From positions 1-64,000 of the forward strand of contig DATLBC010000140.1 of the NCBI GenBank assembly GCA_035527095.1: DNA of 64,000 bases, read 5' to 3'. This DNA is from Sva-07 sp035527095 (lineage in GTDB: Bacteria; Actinomycetota; Acidimicrobiia; Acidimicrobiales; Ilumatobacteraceae). Positions 51,101 to 59,657 of this stretch are shown piece by piece (position 1 is the first letter of the stretch; each line of letters opens with the position of its first letter). A program made the translations under genes and the position numbers. Under the pieces are notes generated by a model. The model was given only the letters and a program-made list of their open reading frames with translations. It did no database searches and was not told where the DNA came from.

Positions 51101-51445
51101 CCCGGCCGCAGACACGGTGCCCGAACCCGCCGTCACCCCGACGATGGACGCGTTGTCGAGGCCGAGGAGTCGAACCCTGATTCGCGCCTGGCTGGTTGCG
51201 ACCTCACCGAGTGTCGTGCCGCCGTAGTAGTGATCGAGGATCCACTGCCACGACTTGTTCTGGTCGACTGCCCAGCCGTAGGCGCCCCACTGGCTCATCC
51301 CGCGCCCGTGACCGAGTCCGGTGCCCTCGATCACGACGGCGACAACGTCGCTGGGCGCAGCGGACGCGGTCCTGGATCCACCTGGAACGACCGGAAGAAG
51401 CGTCGCTCCGAGCACGGCGGCGACGACGAGGGCAACTCGACGCAT
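48182..51445 (-). CDS. Secreted multidomain SpoIID/LytB - peptidoglycan-binding - SGNH - triple-repeat protein
   Basis: 1087 residues from ATG 51445, with a signal peptide ending around ASAAPS (28-33). Domains: SpoIID/LytB core with GTGLGHGRGMSQWGAYG (41-57) and EDYLRGVVPKEIS ... VRAQAVAARSYG (294-332) plus TEFSASNGPRTAGG; an inserted peptidoglycan-binding-1 module (about 163-222); an SGNH hydrolase module (GDSV 518-521, ELGYN 579-583, DGVHLT 661-666); and three ~130-residue C-terminal beta repeats (from about 700), each with NVTAVDP, VWPCG, NLNYSRG, TD-DV-GWF and a DTREGLG end. It probably remodels peptidoglycan or surface glycans. Domain combination is unusual. Confidence 0.85.
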   Translation of the reverse strand: MRRVALVVAAVLGATLLPVVPGGSRTASAAPSDVVAVVIEGTGLGHGRGMSQWGAYGWAVDQNKSWQWILDHYYGGTTLGEVATSQARIRVRLLGLDNASIVGVTAGSGTVSAAGLSRVSMYAREISANRFQIYGSNSSACPSASSLVVPNGPIAKGSGDNAGVRQIQEFLNTFRIAGDSALSVDGAFGNLTEARLRDWQGDQGLPVTGVWQSADATRARQLIAGGSSAASWSLLTTVTGPVTFTTATGENSAAAPSSVLGLCSSNGVVTHYRGRVEVRSESDGNRVVNDVKTEDYLRGVVPKEISASWADAGSGRGVNAVRAQAVAARSYGIQQRRYSYASICDSQSCQVYFGSARRSTATAAPVNVEDPRTDAAIAATAGMVRKFPNGNVASTEFSASNGPRTAGGVFTAVDDAPGDATANNPNHRWTRILDADTLAARYGLGSITSASMVQAASTTYQQFDGIWFNDIVLTGSNGRTFRQQAWDFRGANALPSPGFTVRVITRDTVSSSVALIGDSVGNSIAGSTTSEFRILSDGTFPSLRVDVLDSRFITKTPPSPSGVQAAASVPVNTALAVVELGYNPSANIAADIDAMMSALTARGVRQVAWVNLADIRKSAGASVYGPTNAALSAARSRWPNLTVLDWNTASSGPERVRWFSDGVHLTTTGQAQFALWLRQSLVTMSPSIGGRLAPPRRIEIPVVGRTVTAADGAVSTVPANVTAVSLNVAAIDPVSGGFVTVWPCAAPRPLTSNLNYSRGAVDGNGVIAPVDANGKTCVYSHAATDVVIDIGGWFGPADASGSGFTAITPKRLIDSREGLGVPLGRIRPETPVTLQVIGAGAQRIDGSATVIPANAVAAAINVTAVDPVSAGYVTVWPCGVDRPVVSTLNFSAGAVRANGAIAPLGAGGTLCFYTHARTDLVVDVVGWFTAGATPASSAFVSAVPQRWVDTREGLGSRTFIRPSQPLQVQVTGREMVVAGQTVTIPADAESVSVNVTAVNPPGAGFATVWPCGTPRPLTANLNYSRGRVTANNVIATIGAGGSVCIYTHSDTHFLLDVNGWFNRTDTYAAMVPDRVVDTRYGVGPAPA

Positions 51446-51655
51446 GTAACGCAACCGTAACGTGCGCGCGGAACGTGAGAGCATCACCACGCAACGTTCT
51501 TCGGCACGACCACTGCTGGGCTTGACGGCATCTTGCCGAACGATGCTCCGATCCACGGCCTCCCACGGCGTCGCGTACTACGTTGCCAGCATGTGCACGG
51601 TGGACCTCGGTGAATTCGAGCTGCCCATGCGACCCTCCGCCGCCGAACAGAGCGC

Positions 51656-53074
51656 ATGCTGTTTTCCTCGCCGGTCTTCCTGACCGTCTTCCTCCCGATC
51701 GTTCTGGGGCTCTACTTCGTCGCCCCGACGCGGCTCCGCAACGCCGTGTTGCTCGTCGCAAGTTTGGTGTTCTACGCCTGGGGTTCCGGCGTGTACGTGC
51801 TGGTACTCATGGGCTCAGGGCTCGTCGCGTGGTTGTTCGGAGCCCGAGTTCACCAGCGCCGCAGCGCTGGCGCCTCCACGACATCGACGATCGCTGCAGC
51901 GACGATCGTGCTGTTGGCGCCGCTGATCTGGTTCAAGTACGCGAGCTGGTTCAGCGTCAACATCGACGCAATCGTCGGCATCGTCGGCATCTCCTTTCCG
52001 GAGCTGTCGACACGCAACCTCCCGATCGGGATCTCGTTCTTCACGTTCCAGGCCATGTCATATGTCTTCGACGTCAATCGTGCCGTGGCGCTCCGTCAGC
52101 GACGTTTCCGCGATTTCCTGCTCTACCTCGCCCTGTTCCCGCAACTGATCGCCGGGCCGATCGTTCGATACCAAACCGTTGCCGACCAACTCACCCATCG
52201 CATCAGCGACTCCGAACGCGTCACACTCGGACTGCAGCGTTTCGTGTTCGGTCTGGCGAAGAAGGTGATCGTCGCCGACTCGGTCGGGTCCGTCGCCACT
52301 GCCGCGTTTGCGTCGCCGAACCCTTCGACGCTGACGGCATGGATCGGTGCAGTGGCATTTGCGCTCCAGATCTACTTCGATTTCAGCGGGTACTCCGACA
52401 TGGCCATCGGACTGGGGAAGGTCTTCGGTTTCGACTTCCCAGAGAACTTCCGACGCCCATACTCCGCGCTGTCGATCACCGACTTCTGGCGCCGGTGGCA
52501 CATCACCCTGAGCGAGTGGTTCAGGGACTACGTCTACATCCCGTTGGGCGGAAACCGCGTGTCCACGGGTCGCCAGTACGTCAACCTCATCACGGTCTTC
52601 TTCCTGACCGCACTGTGGCACGGCGCAGCCTGGACGTTCATGGTGTGGGGCGGTCTCCATGCTGCAGCGTTGATCGTCGAGCGCGTCACCGGTCGCAATC
52701 ACGTCGAGCAATGCGCTCACCCGGTCATCGCTCGCACACGAACAGCGTTCCTCGTCGTGGTGTTCTGGGTGTTCTTCCGCGCCGAGGACCTCGGCATCGC
52801 CCAACGGATGCTCACGTCCATGTTCACCTGGCAGGGGATCGCGCTCGAGCCGGCATTCGTTGCCACGCTCACCTCGAGAAGCGTTCCCGCGCTGATCGGC
52901 GGCTCCGCAGTGTTCCTGCTGCCGCGCGAGCCACGCACGCTGTTCGTCGACTATCAGCAGCCGTCGACGATGCGGGCGATTGGACGTCCGGTCGCGCTGG
53001 CCTGCGGTCTGATCGTGTCGTTCAGCCTCATCAGCACGGGCTCTCTCAGCCCATTCCTCTACTTCCAGTTCTGA
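51656..53074 (+). CDS. MBOAT-family acyltransferase (AlgI/DltB-like)
   Basis: 472 residues with about ten membrane segments. MBOAT signatures: ISFFTFQAMSYVFDVNRA, FPQLIAGPIVRY, YFDFSGYSDMAIGLGKVFGF, DFWRRWHITLSEWFRDYVYIPLGG and catalytic His in ALWHGAAWTFMVWGG. AlgI-type proteins pass acetyl groups across the membrane for O-acetylation of exopolysaccharides. It is followed 8 bp later by an AlgJ/AlgX-like gene, which supports that role. The preceding 210 bp (51446-51655) hold no gene and should contain promoters for this gene and the divergent SpoIID-like gene. Confidence 0.93.
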   Translation: MLFSSPVFLTVFLPIVLGLYFVAPTRLRNAVLLVASLVFYAWGSGVYVLVLMGSGLVAWLFGARVHQRRSAGASTTSTIAAATIVLLAPLIWFKYASWFSVNIDAIVGIVGISFPELSTRNLPIGISFFTFQAMSYVFDVNRAVALRQRRFRDFLLYLALFPQLIAGPIVRYQTVADQLTHRISDSERVTLGLQRFVFGLAKKVIVADSVGSVATAAFASPNPSTLTAWIGAVAFALQIYFDFSGYSDMAIGLGKVFGFDFPENFRRPYSALSITDFWRRWHITLSEWFRDYVYIPLGGNRVSTGRQYVNLITVFFLTALWHGAAWTFMVWGGLHAAALIVERVTGRNHVEQCAHPVIARTRTAFLVVVFWVFFRAEDLGIAQRMLTSMFTWQGIALEPAFVATLTSRSVPALIGGSAVFLLPREPRTLFVDYQQPSTMRAIGRPVALACGLIVSFSLISTGSLSPFLYFQF

Positions 53075-53082
53075 TCAGGACC

Positions 53083-54228
53083 ATGCGACATCGACTCGAA
53101 CACATCCTCACCGTGGGTCTCTTCGTTGCGTTGATCCTCTCACCGTGGGTCGTGGGAGCGCTCGGAGTGCGAGCTTCGGCAGAACGCGAGAACCGTCCCC
53201 TCGCCGAGTCGCCTGGCTGGTCGGTCGGCGATGCGCTCGACAGTGGTCGGTTCGCCGACTTCGAAGCGTTCGTCACCGACCACCTCCCTCTGCGCCAGGA
53301 GTCGGCGGCCGCGATCAACTGGGCGCTCTACGCCGCGACTGGTGAATCTCCGGTCGAGAACGCCTTCGTCGACGCATCCGGTGTCTGGAGCCTGTCGGAG
53401 GACTTCCTCGATGCGTGTGTCGGAGAGTTCCGCGCGACCGCACTCGCCGACAGCGTTGCCGGATGGGAAGCGGCGTCGGATGGGACGACCGACATCGTGA
53501 TCATGGTGGCCCCTGACAAGAGCTCGGTACTCAACGCCGAGTTCGGCGTACGGAATCGGATCGCCGACAGCTGTCAGGCGCAGCGAGAGCAGCAGTTGCG
53601 AGACGCCTTCGCAGTCGGCGACGATCTCGTCGACCTGTGGTCGCCGCTGCGCGGACGCGCAGCGGCAGGCGAGGACGGCCTCTACTTCGTGAACGATTCG
53701 CATTGGACGTCAAGAGGATCGATCACGATGGCCGCTGCGCTCGTCGAGCGGTTCAGTCCCGACCTGTTCGACTCGACCCAGGTCATGCCAGCCGCCCCAG
53801 CCGCGGTCACGGTCACCGGAGACGTCACCAGACGGCTCGGCTGGGAGCGCGACGAGACCATCGACCGCCTGGCCTCGTTTCGTCCTGGAGTCTCGACCGA
53901 CCAAGAGGTCGTGCCGTCGCTGACCGATCAGGGCGTTCGCATCTACACGTCGGCTGCCGGTCGGCCGGAACAGCTCATCTCCGGGACGACCGTGATCGTG
54001 AACGATTCGATGGGCAACTACGCCGAAGGGATGCTGGCGCCCTACTTCGAGCGCGTGGTGTTCGTGAACTGGAACGACCTTGCCGGCGGCGAATTCCTCC
54101 CGTTCGTCCCGTCCGCTGATCGCATCGTCTTCGAAACTGTCCAGCGGGCGATGTATCCGAGGGCGATCGATCCGCTCCTCGACCCAGCGTTCGACCAGGA
54201 GCTACGGTCCGCGCTGGCGCCCGATTGA
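53083..54228 (+). CDS. AlgJ/AlgX-like (SGNH-type) O-acetyltransferase partner
   Basis: 381 residues: N-terminal membrane anchor/signal (ILTVGLFVALILSPWVVGAL), ENRPLAESPGWS typical of AlgJ-type proteins, then the SGNH-like fold. Catalytic elements: NDSHWTSRG (Asp and His, as DTHW in AlgX) and nucleophile Ser in VNDSMGNYAEG. It is predicted to transfer acetyl from the MBOAT protein to an extracytoplasmic polysaccharide. Co-directional with the MBOAT gene (8-bp gap). Confidence 0.85.
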   Translation: MRHRLEHILTVGLFVALILSPWVVGALGVRASAERENRPLAESPGWSVGDALDSGRFADFEAFVTDHLPLRQESAAAINWALYAATGESPVENAFVDASGVWSLSEDFLDACVGEFRATALADSVAGWEAASDGTTDIVIMVAPDKSSVLNAEFGVRNRIADSCQAQREQQLRDAFAVGDDLVDLWSPLRGRAAAGEDGLYFVNDSHWTSRGSITMAAALVERFSPDLFDSTQVMPAAPAAVTVTGDVTRRLGWERDETIDRLASFRPGVSTDQEVVPSLTDQGVRIYTSAAGRPEQLISGTTVIVNDSMGNYAEGMLAPYFERVVFVNWNDLAGGEFLPFVPSADRIVFETVQRAMYPRAIDPLLDPAFDQELRSALAPD

Positions 54229-54246
54229 CGGCGACCCAGTGAGCGA

Positions 54247-54705
54247 TCAGGGCCGGGCGTTCGGCACCGCGGCGACGGCCAGTCGGTCGACGAGGTCGTT
54301 CATCGGATCGCCGCTGTGGCCCTTGACCCAGCGGAAGCTGACGTGGCCGGCGTTCACCAGCTCGATGAGCGGCTGCCAGAGGTCGACGTTCGCGACCGGC
54401 TTCTTCTGGGAGTTCGTCCACCCGTTGCGCTGCCACTTGACCCACCACTGGTCTCGGAAGCAGTTGACGACGTAGGTCGAGTCGGACACGATCTCGATCG
54501 GCATCGGTGCGCCGTGGTCGTCGGCGAGCGCGGCATGCGCTCGAAGCGCATCGAGGACGGCATGGATCTCCATACGCTGGTTCGTGGTGTGTGCCTCGCC
54601 ACCCGCGCCGTGCGGCTCACCCGTCGGCGCGACCGCCCAGGCCCAGCCACCGGGCCCCGGATTTCCACTGCAGGCGCCATCGGTGTAGATCACGAGTCCA
54701 GACAT
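54247..54705 (-). CDS. rnhA: Ribonuclease HI
   Basis: 152 residues from ATG 54705. Catalytic carboxylates: Asp in LVIYTDGACSGNPGPGG, Glu in TTNQRMEIHAVLDAL, Asp in IVSDSTYVVNC, and Asp in MNDLVDRLA. KWQRNGWTNSQKKPVANVDLW is the basic handle region; VKGHSGDPMNDLVD is conserved. It degrades the RNA strand of RNA-DNA hybrids. Start chosen because the family begins 3-5 residues before the first strand. Convergent with the AlgJ-like gene, divergent from the SGNH gene. Confidence 0.93.
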   Translation of the reverse strand: MSGLVIYTDGACSGNPGPGGWAWAVAPTGEPHGAGGEAHTTNQRMEIHAVLDALRAHAALADDHGAPMPIEIVSDSTYVVNCFRDQWWVKWQRNGWTNSQKKPVANVDLWQPLIELVNAGHVSFRWVKGHSGDPMNDLVDRLAVAAVPNARP

Positions 54706-54764
54706 CGGCTCGAACCTATCGGTCGCCGATTGGTCGCCGATGCCCGCCGGTAACGTCGTCATCG

Positions 54765-55490
54765 ATGTCTCGAACATGGCGCGACACGCTCGGAACCCTC
54801 ATCGCAGCGCTCTCCGTCGGCGCCATCGCCACGTCGAGTGGACCGGTCGAGGGTCGGCCCGGCCAGCCGGACGTGGTCATCGTCGGCGACTCGTTGACCG
54901 GAGGCAATGCCTCCTACATCGCACCGAGGCTCCGCAGCGCCGGGCTCGACGCGCAGGTCGAGGGACTCAGCGCCCGCCGCATCGCCGTCTCGTTCGAGTT
55001 CCTGGGATATCGCGATTCGGGAATCGAACGGATCCGCAGGTTGCGCGCCGCCGGGGTCGATCCGGACTTGTGGGTGATACAGCTCGGCACCAACGACCTC
55101 GGCGCGGTGAAGAACTGCAGATGCGTCGACCGGGTGGCCTTCGCCGTCGAGCTGATCGACCGCTTGCTCGCCGAACTCCCACCCAACCGGCCGGTTGCGT
55201 GGGTCACGCTGATGAACCGCGCCGACTACGACGTGACGAACATCTTCAACGAAGCGCTGCGACGCCGCGCCGTGATCAACCCGTACATGCGTCTCATCGA
55301 CTGGGCCAAGATCTCGCTGCAGCGGCCGGACTGGTTCATCGACGCGGTCCACCCGAACAACGTTGGCATGATCAGATTCACACAGATGTACATCGACGAC
55401 ATCCGAACGCTGCTCGCCGACCCGCCGGGGCCGACGCCGCCGCGACCAGGCGTGCAGCCAGCTCTCCGGCTCGGGACGCCACTGAAGTAG
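54765..55490 (+). CDS. Secreted SGNH/GDSL-family hydrolase
   Basis: 241 residues with an N-terminal signal-like segment (LGTLIAALSVGAIATSS). SGNH blocks: VVIVGDSLTGGNAS (Ser nucleophile), GLSARRI, VIQLGTNDLG (Asn), and FIDAVHPNNVG (Asp-x2-His). It resembles the SGNH tail domains of acyltransferase-3 proteins (OafA/YrhL-like), so it may be an esterase or acyl carrier step for surface glycans rather than a lipase. The final ~25 residues are Pro-rich. Stands alone before aceE. Confidence 0.88.
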   Translation: MSRTWRDTLGTLIAALSVGAIATSSGPVEGRPGQPDVVIVGDSLTGGNASYIAPRLRSAGLDAQVEGLSARRIAVSFEFLGYRDSGIERIRRLRAAGVDPDLWVIQLGTNDLGAVKNCRCVDRVAFAVELIDRLLAELPPNRPVAWVTLMNRADYDVTNIFNEALRRRAVINPYMRLIDWAKISLQRPDWFIDAVHPNNVGMIRFTQMYIDDIRTLLADPPGPTPPRPGVQPALRLGTPLK

Positions 55491-55561
55491 GTCACGGGGT
55501 CGGCCAACTGATTCGACCGATCCGGTGCGTACCGATCGGTAACACTGCGAGACTGCCCGAC

Positions 55562-58285
55562 ATGATCTTCGACGGCCATGTGCATCAGCTGCCCGACATC
55601 GATCCGACCGAGACGAAGGAATGGTTGGACAGCCTCGATGCCGTCGTCGACACGCACGGAAAGACCCGGGCCCGCTACTTGCTCAGCCGCCTGATGGAAC
55701 GCGCCACCGAGAGTCAGGTCTCGTTCCCGGCCACGGTGTCGACGCCGTACGTGAACACGATCCCGCGCGAGCAGGAGCCGTGGTTCCCCGGCGACGAACA
55801 CATCGAACGGCGCATCCGTGCGTTCATCCGCTGGAACGCGGCGATGATGGTGGTTCGGGCGAACAAGACCGCTGACGGCATCGGGGGCCACCTGTCGACA
55901 TTTGCCAGTTCAGCGTCGCTGTACGAGATCGGCTTCAACCACTTCTTTCGCGGCAAGGACGACGGTCGCCCGGGTGACCACGTCTACTACCAGGGCCACG
56001 CTGCCCCCGGCGTGTATGCCCGAGCATTCCTCGAAGGTCGTCTGACCGAGGACGACCTCGACCACTTCCGCCGCGAGATCGGGCGAGGTGGGCGAGGGCT
56101 CTCCTCGTACCCGCACCCGCGGCTGATGCCCGATTTCTGGGAGTACCCAACGGTGTCGATGGGCCTCGGGCCCATTTCGGCGTTGTACCAGGCGCGATTC
56201 AACCGCTACCTCCAGAACCGGCACATCGACGACACATCCGACAGCCGTGTCTGGTGCTTTCTGGGCGACGGCGAGACCGACGAACCCGAGACCCTCGGCG
56301 CGATCTCGCTGGCCTCGCGCGAACAACTCGACAACCTCGTATTCGTCGTCAACTGCAACCTGCAGCGCCTCGACGGCCCAGTGCGCGGCAACGGCAAGGT
56401 GATCCAGGAGCTCGAAGCGACGTTCCGAGGCGCCGGCTGGAACGTGATCAAGGTCATCTGGGGTTCGAAGTGGGACGACCTGCTCGCCCAGGACAAGGAC
56501 GGCGTGCTGCTCAACAAGATGAACGTGACCGTCGACGGCGAGTTCCAACGCTACGCCGTCGAGAACGGCGAGTTCATCCGTGACAGCTTCTTCGGGCCCG
56601 ACGAACGCCTCCGCAAGATGGTGGCCGACCTCAGTGACGACGAGCTGCGGAGTCTTCCGCGCGGCGGCCACGACTACCGCAAGCTGTATGCCGCCTACAA
56701 GGCGGCCACCGAAAACCTGGGTTCGGGTCGCCCGACAGTGATCCTGGCCAAGACGGTCAAGGGCTGGACGCTCGGCCCCGGCTTCGAGGGCCGCAACGCC
56801 ACACACCAGATCAAGAAGATGACCAAGGATCAGATCCTTGCGATGCGCGACCGACTGCATCTCGAAGACGTGATCAGCGACGAGGGCCTCGACGCCGAGC
56901 ATCCTCCCTACGTCAAGCTCGGCAAGGACTCGATCGAATACCAGTACATGATGGAGCGCCGCAAGGCCCTCGATGGGTCGATCCCGAAGCGCACCACCGT
57001 CGCCCGACGTCCACTGGAGTTGCCCGCCGACGGCCCGTTTGCCGAGATGCGCGCCGGCTCCAATGGTCAGGAGGTCTCGACCACGATGGCGTTCACGCGC
57101 CTGCTGCGCGGCCTCGCCCGCGACGAACACATCGGCCCGCGGGTCGTGCCGATCATTCCCGACGAGGCCCGCACATTCGGGATGGACGCGCTGTTCCGCG
57201 AGCTGAACATCTACGCCTCGCAGGGCCAGAAGTACGAGCCGGTCGACCACGACCTGCTGCTGTCGTATTCCGAGTCGACCAAGGGCCAGATTCTCGAAGA
57301 AGGCATCACCGAAGCCGGCTCGATGGCGAGCTTCATCGCCGCCGGCACGTCGTATTCCACGCGTGGCGTGCCGATGGTGCCGTTCTACACCTTCTATTCC
57401 ATGTTCGGGTTCCAGCGGATCGGCGATCTGATCTGGCAAGCAGCCGACATGCGTACGCGAGGCTTCTTGATGGCTGCGACCGCTGGTCGCACGACGTTGC
57501 TCGGCGAAGGCTTGCAGCATCAGGACGGCCACAGCTTGGTGCTGGCGTCGACCGTGCCGTTCGTCCAGGCCTACGACCCGGCTTTCGCCTACGAGGTCGG
57601 CGCGATCGTGCAGGCGGGCATGAACCGCATGTTCGGTGGCGGCCCGCCCGAGGTGAGCGACGTCTTCTACTACATCACCCTCTACAACGAGAACTACGAG
57701 ATGCCGCCGCTGCCCGACACACCCGGGCTGGCCGAGGCCATCGTCGAAGGGCTCTACAAGTGGGCCGACGCGCCGGCGGACGCGTCGATTCCGGCGACCG
57801 TGCTGTTCTCCGGATCGGCCCACACGGCCGCCCGCGAAGCAGCGGTGGAACTCGCTGAGCACTATGACGTCGGCGTCGAGTTGTGGTCGGCGACGTCATA
57901 CAAGTCGCTGCGCGAGGAGGCACTGGCGACGGAACGTTGGAACCGGCTGCATCCGTCGCAGGAGCCGCAGGTGCCGCGGGTCGAGCAGATCCTCGGTGAG
58001 TCGCGGGGTCCGATCGTGGCCGTCTCCGACTTCATGAAGATCGTGCCCGAACAGATCCAGCGCTTCGTCCCCGACCGCACCTTCGTCCCCCTCGGCACCG
58101 ACGGCATGGGCCGCTCCGACACACGCGAGGCGTTGCGCCGCCACTTCGAGGTCGACACCGGCCACGTCGTGCTCGCCGTGCTCGACGGCCTGTTCGCCGA
58201 CGGCAAGGTCGACGAGTCCGTGGTTGCGGACGCCATCGCCCGCTACGACATCGACCCCGACGCCGCCGACCCCTACTGGGCCTGA
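55562..58285 (+). CDS. aceE: Pyruvate dehydrogenase E1 component, homodimeric type (AceE)
   Basis: 907 residues from ATG 55562. Thiamine diphosphate motif GDGETDEPETLGAI ... NLVFVVNCNLQRLDGP (GDG-x~26-NCN). Family blocks DGIGGHLSTFASSASLYEIGFNHFF, YYQGHAAPGVYARAFLEGRL, SSYPHPRLMPDFWEYPTVSMGLG and, in the C-terminal half, GITEAGSMASFIAAGTSY and GRTTLLGEGLQHQDGHS match AceE of E. coli and actinobacteria. It decarboxylates pyruvate and acetylates the E2 lipoyl group. No E2 or E3 gene is adjacent; those at 37.7-40.5 kb are the likely partners. Its 3' end overlaps the convergent membrane-protein gene by 13 bp. Confidence 0.95.
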   Translation: MIFDGHVHQLPDIDPTETKEWLDSLDAVVDTHGKTRARYLLSRLMERATESQVSFPATVSTPYVNTIPREQEPWFPGDEHIERRIRAFIRWNAAMMVVRANKTADGIGGHLSTFASSASLYEIGFNHFFRGKDDGRPGDHVYYQGHAAPGVYARAFLEGRLTEDDLDHFRREIGRGGRGLSSYPHPRLMPDFWEYPTVSMGLGPISALYQARFNRYLQNRHIDDTSDSRVWCFLGDGETDEPETLGAISLASREQLDNLVFVVNCNLQRLDGPVRGNGKVIQELEATFRGAGWNVIKVIWGSKWDDLLAQDKDGVLLNKMNVTVDGEFQRYAVENGEFIRDSFFGPDERLRKMVADLSDDELRSLPRGGHDYRKLYAAYKAATENLGSGRPTVILAKTVKGWTLGPGFEGRNATHQIKKMTKDQILAMRDRLHLEDVISDEGLDAEHPPYVKLGKDSIEYQYMMERRKALDGSIPKRTTVARRPLELPADGPFAEMRAGSNGQEVSTTMAFTRLLRGLARDEHIGPRVVPIIPDEARTFGMDALFRELNIYASQGQKYEPVDHDLLLSYSESTKGQILEEGITEAGSMASFIAAGTSYSTRGVPMVPFYTFYSMFGFQRIGDLIWQAADMRTRGFLMAATAGRTTLLGEGLQHQDGHSLVLASTVPFVQAYDPAFAYEVGAIVQAGMNRMFGGGPPEVSDVFYYITLYNENYEMPPLPDTPGLAEAIVEGLYKWADAPADASIPATVLFSGSAHTAAREAAVELAEHYDVGVELWSATSYKSLREEALATERWNRLHPSQEPQVPRVEQILGESRGPIVAVSDFMKIVPEQIQRFVPDRTFVPLGTDGMGRSDTREALRRHFEVDTGHVVLAVLDGLFADGKVDESVVADAIARYDIDPDAADPYWA

Positions 58286-59625
58286 GGAGTTGCTGCGCCG
58301 CCGACAGTATGTGGCGCCTCACCGGAGTCTCCGAACACCTGATGGATCGACGGGTCGCCGACCCCGTCGTCCGAGCTTCTGATGCGTGCGGTCAGTGCCA
58401 TCAGGAGGATCCCGAACGCGACGGCGAACGAGCGGTAGGTGAACCAGAAGTGGACGGACGTGTGATTGCGCAGCACGATGTGCCAGACGACGGGGATCGT
58501 CGCCGCTGCGGCGAGCACGAGCCGCGGCGCCCATGACGATCGCAGGTCTCCGCGCCGCATCGCCACCCCAATCGCCACTGCGGCCAGGCCGACCAGCGCG
58601 AACGTGGTCAGCGGCTGGTCGCGCCAGACACCCCAGGCGGCGCTCACGCCTGAGAACACCGACGAGTCCGCACCGTCGACCTCGCCGCTCAGCCGCTCTT
58701 CGGCCTTCTCGGTGACGACGAACCGGACCGTGTCGTATCCGATCACCAACGCTGCGATCACCCACTTCGTGAACCAGAGCCAGGCAAATCCCGCAATCCA
58801 GCCGACCGCGGCGGCACCGGTCCGCCACACAGCACCTCGCAGACTCATCGACCCCACGGCGAGCACGGCAGCGCTGGCCACGACGAGCGCCCAGGCGGCG
58901 TCGGGGTTGGTGAGGTCACCGAAGAACTGGAACACCGCTCCGCAGCCGAAGGCTGCGGCCGCATAGGTCTCCCGCCGGGCGCCGGGTGAGACGAACCAGA
59001 GGAACGCCGCGCTCGCACCGAGCGCAACGATCATTCCGATGGCCTGAACAAGGGCACCCGGCAGGTCGATCGCGTCGGTCGTCACGGCGAGCGGAGCCAG
59101 CGCCAGCAGCGCCGGGCCCATCCCGACGCGGCGACCGGCTCGCCAGAGCCACGCCAAGGCCGCGGCAGCGAGCGCCAGTGCTGCGAGCAGCCTGGTACCC
59201 GGAAGTCCGACCGCAGCCACCGAGGGCCGCAGCGCAACAGTGCTGCCGTTCCAGTAGCGGAAGTAGTCGTATCCGCCCGTGAGCCCTTCACCGTTGGCCC
59301 AGCCGAGCACCTTGGGCACCGCCGTCTCGCACGGACCCAGAGTGACGCTCCGAACGGCCGATTCGAAGGTGCCGACACCCGGGTCCACCCCGAGCCCGAT
59401 CGTCAGTCGTTTGCACTCGCTGTAGCCGTCGACCTGGCCGCCGGCGTAGCCGACGTCATAGGAGTGTTCGTCGAGCTGACCAGCGACGATCGCATCACGA
59501 AGCCGATAGGCGACGAAGCGATCCGGGATCATGTCGGACAGCACGACCAGCGACAGCGCCGCGATCGGGAGCCCCACGATGATCGCCGACCATCGCAACA
59601 CCGTGGCCCGCGACATGACCAGCAT
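58273..59625 (-). CDS. Polytopic membrane protein of unknown function
   Basis: 450 residues. A first membrane helix (about 8-30) is followed by an extracytoplasmic loop of ~110 residues with a Cys pair (YSECKRLTIGLG, VTLGPCETAV), then about eight to nine further helices in residues ~140-420. The architecture (one helix, large loop, helix bundle) recalls GT-C-type or uncharacterised polyprenyl-linked glycan proteins, but no defining motif was recognised. Alternative start three codons downstream. It lies divergent from the HhH-GPD gene (32 bp between starts). Confidence 0.75.
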   Translation of the reverse strand: MLVMSRATVLRWSAIIVGLPIAALSLVVLSDMIPDRFVAYRLRDAIVAGQLDEHSYDVGYAGGQVDGYSECKRLTIGLGVDPGVGTFESAVRSVTLGPCETAVPKVLGWANGEGLTGGYDYFRYWNGSTVALRPSVAAVGLPGTRLLAALALAAAALAWLWRAGRRVGMGPALLALAPLAVTTDAIDLPGALVQAIGMIVALGASAAFLWFVSPGARRETYAAAAFGCGAVFQFFGDLTNPDAAWALVVASAAVLAVGSMSLRGAVWRTGAAAVGWIAGFAWLWFTKWVIAALVIGYDTVRFVVTEKAEERLSGEVDGADSSVFSGVSAAWGVWRDQPLTTFALVGLAAVAIGVAMRRGDLRSSWAPRLVLAAAATIPVVWHIVLRNHTSVHFWFTYRSFAVAFGILLMALTARIRSSDDGVGDPSIHQVFGDSGEAPHTVGGAATPQAQ

Positions 59626-59657
59626 GATCGCACAGGCGACCTCGGTAACGTGTTCCC

